Under the pieces are notes generated by a model. It was not told where the DNA came from. It saw nothing but the letters and a program-made list of their open reading frames with translations, and made no database searches. Both the position numbers and the translations under genes were made by a program. Below are positions 1 to 6,661 of a stretch of DNA of 9,566 nt, piece after piece. This stretch comes from Flavobacteriales bacterium UBA3442 (GTDB taxonomy: Bacteria > Bacteroidota > Bacteroidia > Flavobacteriales > Schleiferiaceae): positions 972-10,537 of the forward strand of contig DFSH01000082.1 of assembly GCA_002378565.1 (NCBI GenBank), written 5' to 3'. Each line of letters opens with the position of its first letter. The first letter of the stretch is position 1.

Positions 1-891
1 TTATCAGTAATCCTTTTTGGTATTTTCTTTATCATAAAGCAACAAAGAGCAGGAATAATTGAAAGGTTTGGAAAGTTTCATAGCGTTAGGCAGTCTGGGC
101 TGCAATTAAAAATACCAATAGTAGATAGGCTTGCGGGTAAATTAAGCTTGAAGATTCAGCAACTAGATGTCATTGTTGAAACAAAAACTAAAGATGATGT
201 TTTTGTTAAAATAAAGGTTTCAGTTCAATATAAGGTAATTAAAGAAAAAGTGTACGATGCTTTTTACAAGCTAGACTTCCCTCATGAACAAATAACAAGC
301 TACGTTTTTGATGTTGTTAGAGCAGAGGTTCCTAAAATGATATTAGATGACGTCTTTTTAAGAAAGGACGATGTGGCTATTGCTGTTAAAACAGAACTTA
401 ACGAAGCGATGATTGAGTATGGTTATGATATTATTAAAACCCTTGTAACCGACATCGATCCAGATCAACAAGTTAAAGAGGCGATGAATAGAATAAACGC
501 ATCTGAGAGAGAAAAAGTAGCTGCACAATTTGAGGGTGACGCTGCGAGAATTCTTATCGTAGAAAAAGCAAAAGCGGAGGCAGAAAGCAAAAGATTACAA
601 GGACAAGGTATCGCAGATCAAAGAAGAGAGATTGCCCGTGGTCTAGAAGAGTCCGTAGAGGTTCTAAATAAGGTTGGCATAAACTCTCAGGAGGCTTCAG
701 CGTTAATTGTTGTTACCCAGCATTACGACACTTTGCAGTCAATAGGAAGTGAAACAAACTCTAACTTGATTCTTCTACCCAACTCTCCACAAGCAGGTAG
801 CGAAATGCTTAACAACATGGTCGCTAGCTTTACAGCAAGTAATCAAATAGGAGAGGCCATGAAAAAAGCTGAATTGAAAAAAAATCAATAA
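1..891 (+). CDS. SPFH/band 7 (HIR/stomatin-like) membrane protein, 5' end missing
   Basis: The frame is open from the first base with no in-frame ATG, so the gene starts upstream of the window; 296 residues are visible. The first about 12 residues are hydrophobic (LSVILFGIFFII), the end of an N-terminal membrane anchor. The SPFH domain follows (about 13-170, beginning QQRAGIIERFGKF), then a charged, Ala/Glu/Lys-rich coiled coil (about 159-214) and a tail with VVTQHYDTL (237-245). The coiled coil and the VTQ-Y-DT motif resemble plant hypersensitive-induced-reaction and stomatin-type proteins. Family members oligomerise on the inner face of membranes as scaffolds for microdomains or proteases; the partner here is unknown. 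Base composition is unusual: hand counting gives about 31% GC over bases 1-240, against roughly 43-53% in lines sampled from the following genes. It converges on the next gene with a 6-base gap, so it is not in an operon with it. Confidence 0.85.
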   Translation, partial: LSVILFGIFFIIKQQRAGIIERFGKFHSVRQSGLQLKIPIVDRLAGKLSLKIQQLDVIVETKTKDDVFVKIKVSVQYKVIKEKVYDAFYKLDFPHEQITSYVFDVVRAEVPKMILDDVFLRKDDVAIAVKTELNEAMIEYGYDIIKTLVTDIDPDQQVKEAMNRINASEREKVAAQFEGDAARILIVEKAKAEAESKRLQGQGIADQRREIARGLEESVEVLNKVGINSQEASALIVVTQHYDTLQSIGSETNSNLILLPNSPQAGSEMLNNMVASFTASNQIGEAMKKAELKKNQ

Positions 892-897
892 GCAGGC

Positions 898-2298
898 TTA
901 AGCTCGGTAACCAAAGAGGCCTTTTTTCTTGATGACTTCATCCACAAAGGTTGGAAGGGAGTCTTCCCATCCTTTTTCTCCAGTCTTGATTTGGCGCAGG
1001 ACTTCGCGACTCCAAATACTCAAGATGCTGGGGTCATAATCTTCGATGTCTCGCATGCGACGATTGTAGAATAAGTATTCTACGATGGGGCGGAATCGAG
1101 GATGAACCTTCACGTCTTTGACAGTTTCAATGGTGCCATCGTTGTTGAATGGGTAAGCGTAAATGACCAAGTCTTTGGAGAAGATCTTGCCAAAAGCTTC
1201 AAGGATCCCACCGTTCAGGTGTCGGTAGTATTTTTCTTCAAAAATCTCCCGCAACCCGGGGATCCCTGTGATCAGTCCCAGGCGTCTTTTGGTGAATGTA
1301 GAGAAATAATCTACCAGTTTGTAGTACTCCTGGTAGTTAGATATCAAGACAGTTTGGCCAATAGAGCAAAGGATTTCAGCGCGATCCAAGAAGTCTTGCT
1401 CATCGATGTCGCCATCGGACAAGAGGTTGTTCATGGTGATCTCAAACAAGACAACCAAGCGGTCTTTGTCAACACGTTTGGATTGCAAAAAGATTTGGTA
1501 ACCCTTTTTGATCATGTCCATGTTCACCTTAGTGACAGGGCGGAAGCTCCCGCGCATGGCCAGGATGTTTTTTTTGTAGAGCACCTCTGCTGGCAGAAGG
1601 TTGGTGCCTTCAGGGCTAAATATGACGGCATCGGTAAAGCCGTATTTCACCAACCACAATGACATGAGACGATTGTCAACATGCTTAAAGTCTGGTCCAA
1701 TGAAGTTAATCAAGTCAATTTCAACCGCAGAATGCCCGACACCATCAAGCAAGGACAAGAGCAAGGCTTTCGGGTCATGAAAGAGGTTGAAGGCACCATA
1801 AACCAGATTAACACCAAGTGTGCCAATGGTTTCTTGTTGATGTTTGGCATCATTTTCACGCATCCTGACATGGATGATGATTTCATTTGCAGCGCTATGC
1901 GGCGAGGTTTGAAAACGAATGCCAATCCAGCCATGTCCCTTGAAAGTCTTAGCAAAATTGATGGTTGCCACTGTGTTGGCAAAGGAAAAATACTGCTTGG
2001 TGCTGTCTTCTTCTCGAACGAGACGTTCTTCTAGCAGTCCGTACTCATGGTTAAGCATCTTGCGAAGCCTAGCCTCTGTGACGTAGCGATCTTTAGGCTC
2101 TTCACCATAGATGGCGTTAGAGAAGGCTCTGTCATAAGCAGACATAGCTTTTGCAATGGTGCCAGATGCCCCACCAGCACGAAAAAAATGTCGGACGGTT
2201 TCTTGTCCGGCGCCAATCTCAGCAAAGGATCCGTAGATGTCGTCATTGAGGTTGACACGAAGGGCTTTTTGCGAAGAATTGAGGGTCATCAAATCCAT
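898..2298 (-). CDS. Conserved protein of unknown function, about 466 aa
   Basis: A long soluble-looking protein with no signal peptide or clear membrane segment. Well-defined blocks suggest an enzyme-like fold: FAEIGAGQE (25-33 from the chosen start), GWIGIRFQTSP (123-133), GVNLVYGAF (162-170), GPDFKHVDNRLMSL (201-214), RGSFRPVT (249-256) and TGIPGLREIFEEKYY (344-358). I recall close relatives in Bacteroidota and cyanobacteria that carry inconsistent database names (TonB-dependent receptor, nicotinate-nucleotide adenylyltransferase). Neither name is supported here: there is no beta-barrel or plug, and no HxGH nucleotidyltransferase motif. Three in-frame ATGs compete (2322, 2298, 2289). I chose 2298 because a TAnnTTTG box lies just upstream; 2289 (MTLNSSQ, with GGA five bases before it) is nearly as good, while 2322 would leave almost no space to the divergent gene. 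The gene is monocistronic by layout: convergent downstream, divergent upstream. It is certainly coding; its function is unknown. Confidence 0.8.
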   Translation of the reverse strand: MDLMTLNSSQKALRVNLNDDIYGSFAEIGAGQETVRHFFRAGGASGTIAKAMSAYDRAFSNAIYGEEPKDRYVTEARLRKMLNHEYGLLEERLVREEDSTKQYFSFANTVATINFAKTFKGHGWIGIRFQTSPHSAANEIIIHVRMRENDAKHQQETIGTLGVNLVYGAFNLFHDPKALLLSLLDGVGHSAVEIDLINFIGPDFKHVDNRLMSLWLVKYGFTDAVIFSPEGTNLLPAEVLYKKNILAMRGSFRPVTKVNMDMIKKGYQIFLQSKRVDKDRLVVLFEITMNNLLSDGDIDEQDFLDRAEILCSIGQTVLISNYQEYYKLVDYFSTFTKRRLGLITGIPGLREIFEEKYYRHLNGGILEAFGKIFSKDLVIYAYPFNNDGTIETVKDVKVHPRFRPIVEYLFYNRRMRDIEDYDPSILSIWSREVLRQIKTGEKGWEDSLPTFVDEVIKKKGLFGYRA

Positions 2299-2302
2299 GT
2301 AC

Positions 2303-2310
2303 CAAAGATA
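2303..2310 (-). promoter_or_regulatory. Candidate Bacteroidota -7 box (TATCTTTG)
   Basis: Read on the minus strand this is TATCTTTG, an exact match to the Bacteroidota -7 consensus TAnnTTTG, followed by GTAC and then the ATG at 2298. No convincing TTG-type -33 element sits 17-23 bases upstream. If it is used, the transcript would start at or next to that ATG and be essentially leaderless. An eight-base motif with two free positions can occur by chance. Confidence 0.35.
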
Positions 2311-2325
2311 GACTAAATTCATGCC

Positions 2326-3102
2326 ATGACTGAGCTAAGTTTAACATTTTTAGGCACTGGCACCTCGCAAGGTGTGCCAGTTATTGGGTGCAACTGTGAG
2401 GTTTGTTCGAGTGATGATTTGAAGGACAAACGCCTGCGTTCCTCGGTACTGATTCAAAGCCCAAAAGCTAATGTCGTCATTGATTGTGGACCAGACTTCA
2501 GGCAACAAATGCTGAGGACCTCTTGCAGTAAGTTGGATGCTGTTGTATTGACTCATGAGCACATGGATCATGTGGCTGGCCTTGACGATGTCCGGCCATT
2601 CAATTTCATAACGAGGAAAGACATGCCTGTGTATTGTACCGACCGCGTATTGCAGCGATTGAAGGTGCAATTTTCTTATGCTTTTGCGGAGGATAAATAC
2701 CCGGGCTCACCGGGCTTTGATCCCCACCTGATTAAGGCAAATGAAGACTTTGTGGTTGGGGATCAATCATGGAAAGCCATCTTAGCAAGGCATGGCACAT
2801 GGCCCGTTATGGGTTATCGCATCAATGACGTGGTTTACCTCACAGATGTCAATGGAATTAGTGATGAATCAATGGATCATCTAATTGGATCTAAAGTTCT
2901 AATAGTTAGTGCATTGAGAAAGGAAACCCACGTAGCTCATTACGCCTTAAGTGAAGCTATTGTTATGGCTAAAAAATCGAAGATTCCCCAGGTTTATTTC
3001 ACCCATTTCAGCCACTCGATGGGGCTACATGCCATGGAGTCTAAGGCTTTGCCTAAAGGCATGACCTTTGCCCATGACGGGCTCAAAATTTCGTTGTCTT
3101 AA
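2326..3102 (+). CDS. PhnP-like metallo-beta-lactamase-fold phosphodiesterase
   Basis: A 258-residue metallo-hydrolase that opens with the typical LTFLGTGTSQGVPVIGC strand-loop. The metal-binding signature HEHMDH is at 77-82 (H77, H79, D81, H82), with H156, D174 and a C-terminal THFSH (H227, H230) as the other expected ligands, so the dinuclear site looks intact. Cys22, Cys24 and Cys27 (CNCEVC) plus a late His match the extra structural zinc site of E. coli PhnP, a 5-phosphoribosyl 1,2-cyclic phosphate phosphodiesterase. Length fits the family. No phn (C-P lyase) genes are visible, so the substrate may be another cyclic or di-phosphate ester; the fold and hydrolase class are secure, the substrate is not. 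It starts a few bases from the divergent upstream gene. Its stop overlaps the stop of the convergent dihydroorotase-like gene by four bases (TTAA, shared by both TAA codons). Confidence 0.85.
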   Translation: MTELSLTFLGTGTSQGVPVIGCNCEVCSSDDLKDKRLRSSVLIQSPKANVVIDCGPDFRQQMLRTSCSKLDAVVLTHEHMDHVAGLDDVRPFNFITRKDMPVYCTDRVLQRLKVQFSYAFAEDKYPGSPGFDPHLIKANEDFVVGDQSWKAILARHGTWPVMGYRINDVVYLTDVNGISDESMDHLIGSKVLIVSALRKETHVAHYALSEAIVMAKKSKIPQVYFTHFSHSMGLHAMESKALPKGMTFAHDGLKISLS

Positions 3103-4352
3103 AGGTTGCTGTGCTTTCTGTTGCCAAGCATGGTGCCAACTGCCCGACCATTTTGTGACCAATCAGGCCGATTTTCACCCAATGTCAGCCAGTCATCATA
3201 GCTACCATCCAAGGCAAAGAGGGTGAAGTCAGCTGGCGCACCCACATTGATCACGCATTTCCCTAAACCATAGAGTTCTCTAGGGGCATGACATACAGCT
3301 TCAATCCATTGGCCGAGTGCTTTGCTGTTGCTGTGCACCTCCCTGAACCATCCAAAGGCATGATCAAGGCTAGCGATGCCAAAAGCTGCTTTGCCCCATT
3401 CACAATCTACATGTTCAATGTCCATGGGGCGATGGTCCATCGCAATGATGTCTAGGGTGCCGTCATTGAGTCCTTCCCATAGGGCCTCTCTGTCAGCGTG
3501 ACTTCTCAGTGGGGGCAATGTTTTGTATGCGCTGTTGAAGTCAGCAATGTCTGCTTCAGTTCCTATGAGGTTAGCGATATTCACATCAGCGGTGACGGTG
3601 GACCCTGCAGCTTTTGCTTGCCGGATCAAGTCCACACCTTCCATGCTTGAAACGTTAGCGATGTGCAGTCGGCCACCTGCGTAGGTATGGATGGCTAGGT
3701 CTCGTTGAATTCTCGTGATTTCAGCTAAGCTAGGGATGGGGCTGAGTCCCATGTGTACAGCGACTTCGCCTTCATGTGCTTGGCCTTTTGGTGATAATTG
3801 ATTGTCGTAGGCCATGCTTTGAATGGCCACGCCCATGTTAGAGCTGTAATCCAATGCCAATTGAAGAACCTGGGGGTTATTCAATCCACCAATGTCATCG
3901 GTGAAGCCAACGGCACCAGCATCCAACATGTCTTGCATTTCTGCCAGATGAACACCTTTAATCCCTTGCGTGACAGAGCCTAATGGCAACAACTTCACAG
4001 GTAACTTGCTCACAAGATGGTCCAGTGCTTCAATGTGTGGCCGACTGTCTCTGACAGGATTGGTGGCAGGAAGAAGCGCTACATGGGTGAAGCCACCATG
4101 AGCAGCTGATGCCATCAGGCTTTCATAGTTTTCTCTCTCCTCATTGCCAGGCTGACCGCATTGACTGCGGATATCAATCCACCCAGGGCTGATGCAACGT
4201 CCGCTGGCTAGGTCCCAACGTTTGGCTCCCTCGGGGTCTAGCTGTTTACCTATGGCGCTGATGGCGCCGTCAATCACCAAGATGTCCATGGTGCTATCAT
4301 GGTAAGGTGACCGGGGATCAATGATGTGAACGTTGGGGATGAGGGTCTTCAT
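3099..4352 (-). CDS. Dihydroorotase-like protein, probably catalytically inactive (PyrC'/PyrX type)
   Basis: A 417-residue amidohydrolase-superfamily protein with the dihydroorotase layout: an N-terminal beta-sandwich part, SPGWID (55-60), the PATNPV segment (95-100), GAVGFTDD (146-153), HIANVSS (230-236), MDHRPMD (305-311), AAFGIASLD (322-330) and the C-terminal GAPADFTLF (391-399). Key metal ligands are lost. The usual DxHxH is D60-I-R62-S-Q64, and the carboxylated-lysine position after GAVGF is Thr or Asp. H230 and D306 remain. Active enzymes convert carbamoyl aspartate to dihydroorotate in pyrimidine synthesis. Homologues lacking HxH are known as non-catalytic partners of aspartate carbamoyltransferase in pseudomonads, and I recall similar altered copies in Bacteroidota. 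Its start overlaps the previous stop (ATGA, 4349-4352), so it is translationally coupled as the last gene of the ABC operon. No other pyrimidine gene is visible. Family is sure; inactivity is inferred from residues. Confidence 0.85.
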   Translation of the reverse strand: MKTLIPNVHIIDPRSPYHDSTMDILVIDGAISAIGKQLDPEGAKRWDLASGRCISPGWIDIRSQCGQPGNEERENYESLMASAAHGGFTHVALLPATNPVRDSRPHIEALDHLVSKLPVKLLPLGSVTQGIKGVHLAEMQDMLDAGAVGFTDDIGGLNNPQVLQLALDYSSNMGVAIQSMAYDNQLSPKGQAHEGEVAVHMGLSPIPSLAEITRIQRDLAIHTYAGGRLHIANVSSMEGVDLIRQAKAAGSTVTADVNIANLIGTEADIADFNSAYKTLPPLRSHADREALWEGLNDGTLDIIAMDHRPMDIEHVDCEWGKAAFGIASLDHAFGWFREVHSNSKALGQWIEAVCHAPRELYGLGKCVINVGAPADFTLFALDGSYDDWLTLGENRPDWSQNGRAVGTMLGNRKHSNL

Positions 4353-4798
4353 GGATTTGGGTCATAAGGTTCAACACTGACAAGGGCAAAGTAAAAGCCT
4401 TCACCTGGCTTGGGCTTGAGGACCAAACGGCCTTTGAAAGTCTTGACAGCATCGGTTGGGATGTGCCCTGGTTTTTCTGTAAACTCAAGCCCCATGACGC
4501 TTTCAGGTCCAGCTCCGCCGCAAAAGAAGCAGGAGCTGAAAGGGTATGCGCTCAAAGCGTAGAGCTCACCCTTGCTGTCGATTGGCAAGACATACCCAGT
4601 GATGTAGATGACCTTGCCATTGAGTGTGGCAATATTGTCAGGGTACAAGGCTTCCAAGGACCACATGGATCGGTTGCTGTCGTAAAATTCTGAAAAGTCT
4701 GTGGAGGCTAACATTCGCCAAGTGATTTTACTTGGTGGAATAGTGCACAATGCAGGCATTGCTGCAATCATAAGCAGTCCAATGAATCCCTTAGGCAT
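4349..4798 (-). CDS. Small exported DUF3299-like protein (CFFCGGAGPES motif)
   Basis: 149 residues from the ATG at 4798. A GTG at 4810 would add four residues but has nothing to favour it. The N-terminus (MPKGFIGLLMIAAMPALC) looks like a signal peptide; Cys18 is a weak lipoprotein candidate because PALC does not fit the usual lipobox. After it come LNGKVIYITGYVLPID (59-74), a strand-rich, OB-like segment, and the hallmark CFFCGGAGPES (90-100), with C90 and C93 as a plausible metal or redox pair. These motifs match the DUF3299 family as I know it. Members are often encoded beside a LolD-like ATPase and an FtsX-like permease, including the Zur-regulated Zrg zinc system of Vibrio cholerae. The start overlaps the permease end by 8 bases, and the stop overlaps the next start as ATGA. 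Likely a periplasmic or membrane-tethered accessory of the transporter; its biochemical role is not established. Confidence 0.75.
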   Translation of the reverse strand: MPKGFIGLLMIAAMPALCTIPPSKITWRMLASTDFSEFYDSNRSMWSLEALYPDNIATLNGKVIYITGYVLPIDSKGELYALSAYPFSSCFFCGGAGPESVMGLEFTEKPGHIPTDAVKTFKGRLVLKPKPGEGFYFALVSVEPYDPNP

Positions 4799-5951
4799 CG
4801 ACCAACGCACGGTGCAAAGATATTTTCTTTAAGCTTAACCAAGGGCCAACTGAGGAAATCCCTGAAAAAATCAATGCAACCCCTGCCATGACTGCGTCCA
4901 GCGTGGATGGTGCCCACGCTTGGTTGGGGATATTGAGGGCTGAAGGTAGCCATAAGGATTGGCTGAAGTAGGCCATAAGTAGGCCTATGACAGTGAAGCT
5001 AAGTGCCGCCAACACGATGAGGACATTCTGCCACGCCACCACTTGAAAGACCTGCCACCAAGTTGATCCCATTGCTCGCATCAAGGCATAATTGCTGCGA
5101 TGTTCTCTGACATGTGCGTGCAAAAGCAGCAACAAACTAATGAAGCCGATCAATTGAAGCAGCAGGGTCATTATTTGCATGATTTGACCTCCGCGATTGA
5201 GCCATGTCATCATGCGATTGCCCTCCATCGCTGGAGAGATGGCCATCATTTTGGATGCTTTCTGAATGCGTGCTGGCAACATCAATCGGGTCATGGGGTT
5301 GTCAATGGACGCCAGAACAGCTGTGTATGCATGGTCTTTGTCCTGATGGATGTCCCACACAGAGCTCAATGGGGTGAATATGATGCGATCCCATGGGTTG
5401 CTGGCATCAACAATGCCAACCACACGGTAATCTTGGTGGGCGTGGTCGCCCAAGTCGTCTACCATGCCGTGGCTTCCATGAAAAACATCACCAACAGATA
5501 GACTGGAAGCCTGAGCAACGGTTGAACCAATGACAGCTTCCATGCTTTGCGACGGCCAACGCCCAGTCAATTGACTCTCGCCAATATGCAACCAAGTTGC
5601 ACTGTCACAGCCTAGGATGCGAAACTCACCCAGTTGATCACCATAGGCAAGTCGTCGCACATGGCGAATGTCTGGGTGCTTGAGCCATTGGTCTGCTGTC
5701 TCCGACGGAATATTGCCAGAGGCTACGTCCACATGTAGCACATGTGCTAAAATGGACTGAGTTGGAGACCCTTTAGCGCAGAGCAGCAAGTCAGTCCCAT
5801 CAAGGGAGTTTCTCAGCTGCATAGTCATCCCTTTTTCAGCACGATCCATCAGTGCCATGCCAATGATACCAAGGGATAGAACCAAAGCTATCATGCTTGC
5901 AGACCCCAGGCGATGACGCAAGCTTGCAAAGGCAAATGCGAGGGCCTTCAT
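4791..5951 (-). CDS. FtsX/MacB-type ABC transporter permease (Zrg-like subfamily)
   Basis: A 386-residue permease with the MacB/FtsX topology: one N-terminal membrane helix (about 19-36), a large extracytoplasmic domain (about 40-255), then three C-terminal helices (about 256-278, 306-328, 351-371). RSNYALMRAMGSTWWQVFQVV (about 285-305) is the cytoplasmic coupling region typical of these proteins. The extracytoplasmic domain has LLLCAKGSPTQSILAHVLHV (55-74) and GNIP (79-82), close to the GAKGSP...H.D...GNIP pattern I associate with permeases paired with DUF3299 proteins, and a His-rich loop HGSHGMVDDLGDHAHQDY (158-175) that could bind metal. MacB-type permeases usually act as mechanotransmitters rather than classical substrate channels. 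The gene overlaps the ATPase upstream (ATGA at 5948-5951) and the DUF3299-like gene downstream. The transporter role is secure; metal as cargo or signal is inferred. Confidence 0.85.
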   Translation of the reverse strand: MKALAFAFASLRHRLGSASMIALVLSLGIIGMALMDRAEKGMTMQLRNSLDGTDLLLCAKGSPTQSILAHVLHVDVASGNIPSETADQWLKHPDIRHVRRLAYGDQLGEFRILGCDSATWLHIGESQLTGRWPSQSMEAVIGSTVAQASSLSVGDVFHGSHGMVDDLGDHAHQDYRVVGIVDASNPWDRIIFTPLSSVWDIHQDKDHAYTAVLASIDNPMTRLMLPARIQKASKMMAISPAMEGNRMMTWLNRGGQIMQIMTLLLQLIGFISLLLLLHAHVREHRSNYALMRAMGSTWWQVFQVVAWQNVLIVLAALSFTVIGLLMAYFSQSLWLPSALNIPNQAWAPSTLDAVMAGVALIFSGISSVGPWLSLKKISLHRALVDA

Positions 5952-6583
5952 GATGGTGAAGGGAGTTCAATGATGCGATCAGCCATGGCTGCCAGTGAGG
6001 CGTCATGGGTAGCTAGCAGGACAGCGCATTGACTGACTTGCTGGTAGGCTCTCAGTGATTCAATCAAGGCAGTTGCATTGTCTCTGTCTAATGAAGCAGT
6101 GGGCTCATCTGCTAGTAAAACAGGTGCGTCATGACTGAAGGCTCTAATGGCACTAAGTCGTTGCTGCTCACCAAGGCTTAAACTGTGCGCTTGTTGATGC
6201 ATGCAATGCGTTAAACCCATGCGCTCTACCCAGCTTTGCAGGTCACCTTGTGATCCCTTGCACCATTGGGCCAGGTCTAGATTGCCCTTGACAGTCAGGC
6301 TGGGCCAGAAAAACGGACGCTGAGGAATGAATCCAATGCCTGATTGCCGCCAGTCCGGCGGACAATGCGTGCGGGATAGCTGGCCGTGTTTGGCAATAGA
6401 TACATGGCCAGAAGCAATGCCCTGCAAGCCAGCCAAGGCATGCATCCAAGTAGATTTACCGGAGCCTGAGTTGCCGGTCATAATAACCAATTCCCCAGCC
6501 TGCAATTGCAAAGGGGGGAAGGTTAATTGCCGGTTAATACCAACAGGAACAGCTAATTCAGATGCTTGTAGGATGTTATCCAT
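5948..6583 (-). CDS. ABC transporter ATP-binding protein (LolD/MacB-like)
   Basis: A compact 211-residue ABC ATPase, somewhat short for the LolD/MacB class. All nucleotide-binding motifs are present: Walker A GNSGSGKST (37-45), Q-loop Q88 in IPQRPFF, signature LSLGEQQR (135-142, with Leu at the usual second Gly of LSGGQ), Walker B VLLADEP (155-161) with catalytic Glu160, D-loop SLD, and switch His193 (ATHD). It should therefore hydrolyse ATP and power the permease encoded next, with which it overlaps by four bases (ATGA). It is the first gene of the four-gene minus-strand operon. The ATG at 6583 is the only sensible start, since the next Met is residue 35, just before Walker A. A TAnnTTTG promoter box lies five bases upstream of it. 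Subfamily is assigned from its neighbours and length. Confidence 0.88.
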   Translation of the reverse strand: MDNILQASELAVPVGINRQLTFPPLQLQAGELVIMTGNSGSGKSTWMHALAGLQGIASGHVSIAKHGQLSRTHCPPDWRQSGIGFIPQRPFFWPSLTVKGNLDLAQWCKGSQGDLQSWVERMGLTHCMHQQAHSLSLGEQQRLSAIRAFSHDAPVLLADEPTASLDRDNATALIESLRAYQQVSQCAVLLATHDASLAAMADRIIELPSPS

Positions 6584-6588
6584 GTGGT

Positions 6589-6596
6589 CAAAAGTA
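6589..6596 (-). promoter_or_regulatory. Candidate -7 box (TACTTTTG) for the ABC operon
   Basis: On the minus strand this reads TACTTTTG, an exact TAnnTTTG match, then ACCAC and the ATG of the ATPase. No good TTG -33 element is visible at the usual distance. Transcription from it would give a leaderless or nearly leaderless mRNA. The 78-base gap to the divergent cysteine-rich gene must hold promoters and any operator for both sides; I see no clear Zur- or Fur-type palindrome in it. Confidence 0.35.
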
Positions 6597-6629
6597 GGCG
6601 ATTCATTCTTTTTTATGGCCTGAAATCCT

Positions 6630-6637
6630 TACATTCG
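6630..6637 (+). promoter_or_regulatory. Weak -7 box candidate (TACATTCG) for the cysteine-rich gene
   Basis: TACATTCG differs from TAnnTTTG at one fixed position and lies 24 bases upstream of the ATG at 6662. This would give a leader of about 20 bases. No -33 TTG is evident, so this is a tentative call based on position. Confidence 0.2.
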
Positions 6638-6661
6638 CAACCTAAATTAATTCAACCCTCC

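Noticed and set aside
139..150. Internal start of the SPFH gene at the TTG at 148
   Set aside because: The frame is open to base 1 and the upstream residues are clear SPFH sequence preceded by a membrane segment.
1102..1662. 186-codon open frame on the + strand inside the 898-2298 gene
   Set aside because: It is antisense to a gene with strong conserved blocks, its product has no recognisable motif, and long antisense frames are expected here from codon bias.
6584..6661. Possible metal-regulator operator (Zur or Fur type) between the divergent units
   Set aside because: Only a weak, widely spaced GCGATT/ATTCGC imperfect inverted pair is visible; nothing resembles a known box well enough to call.
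6584..6661. N-terminal extension of the Cys-rich protein by 26 codons
   Set aside because: It would start at a GTG and bury the signal peptide; the ATG at 6662 directly gives MKKLFSILFA.
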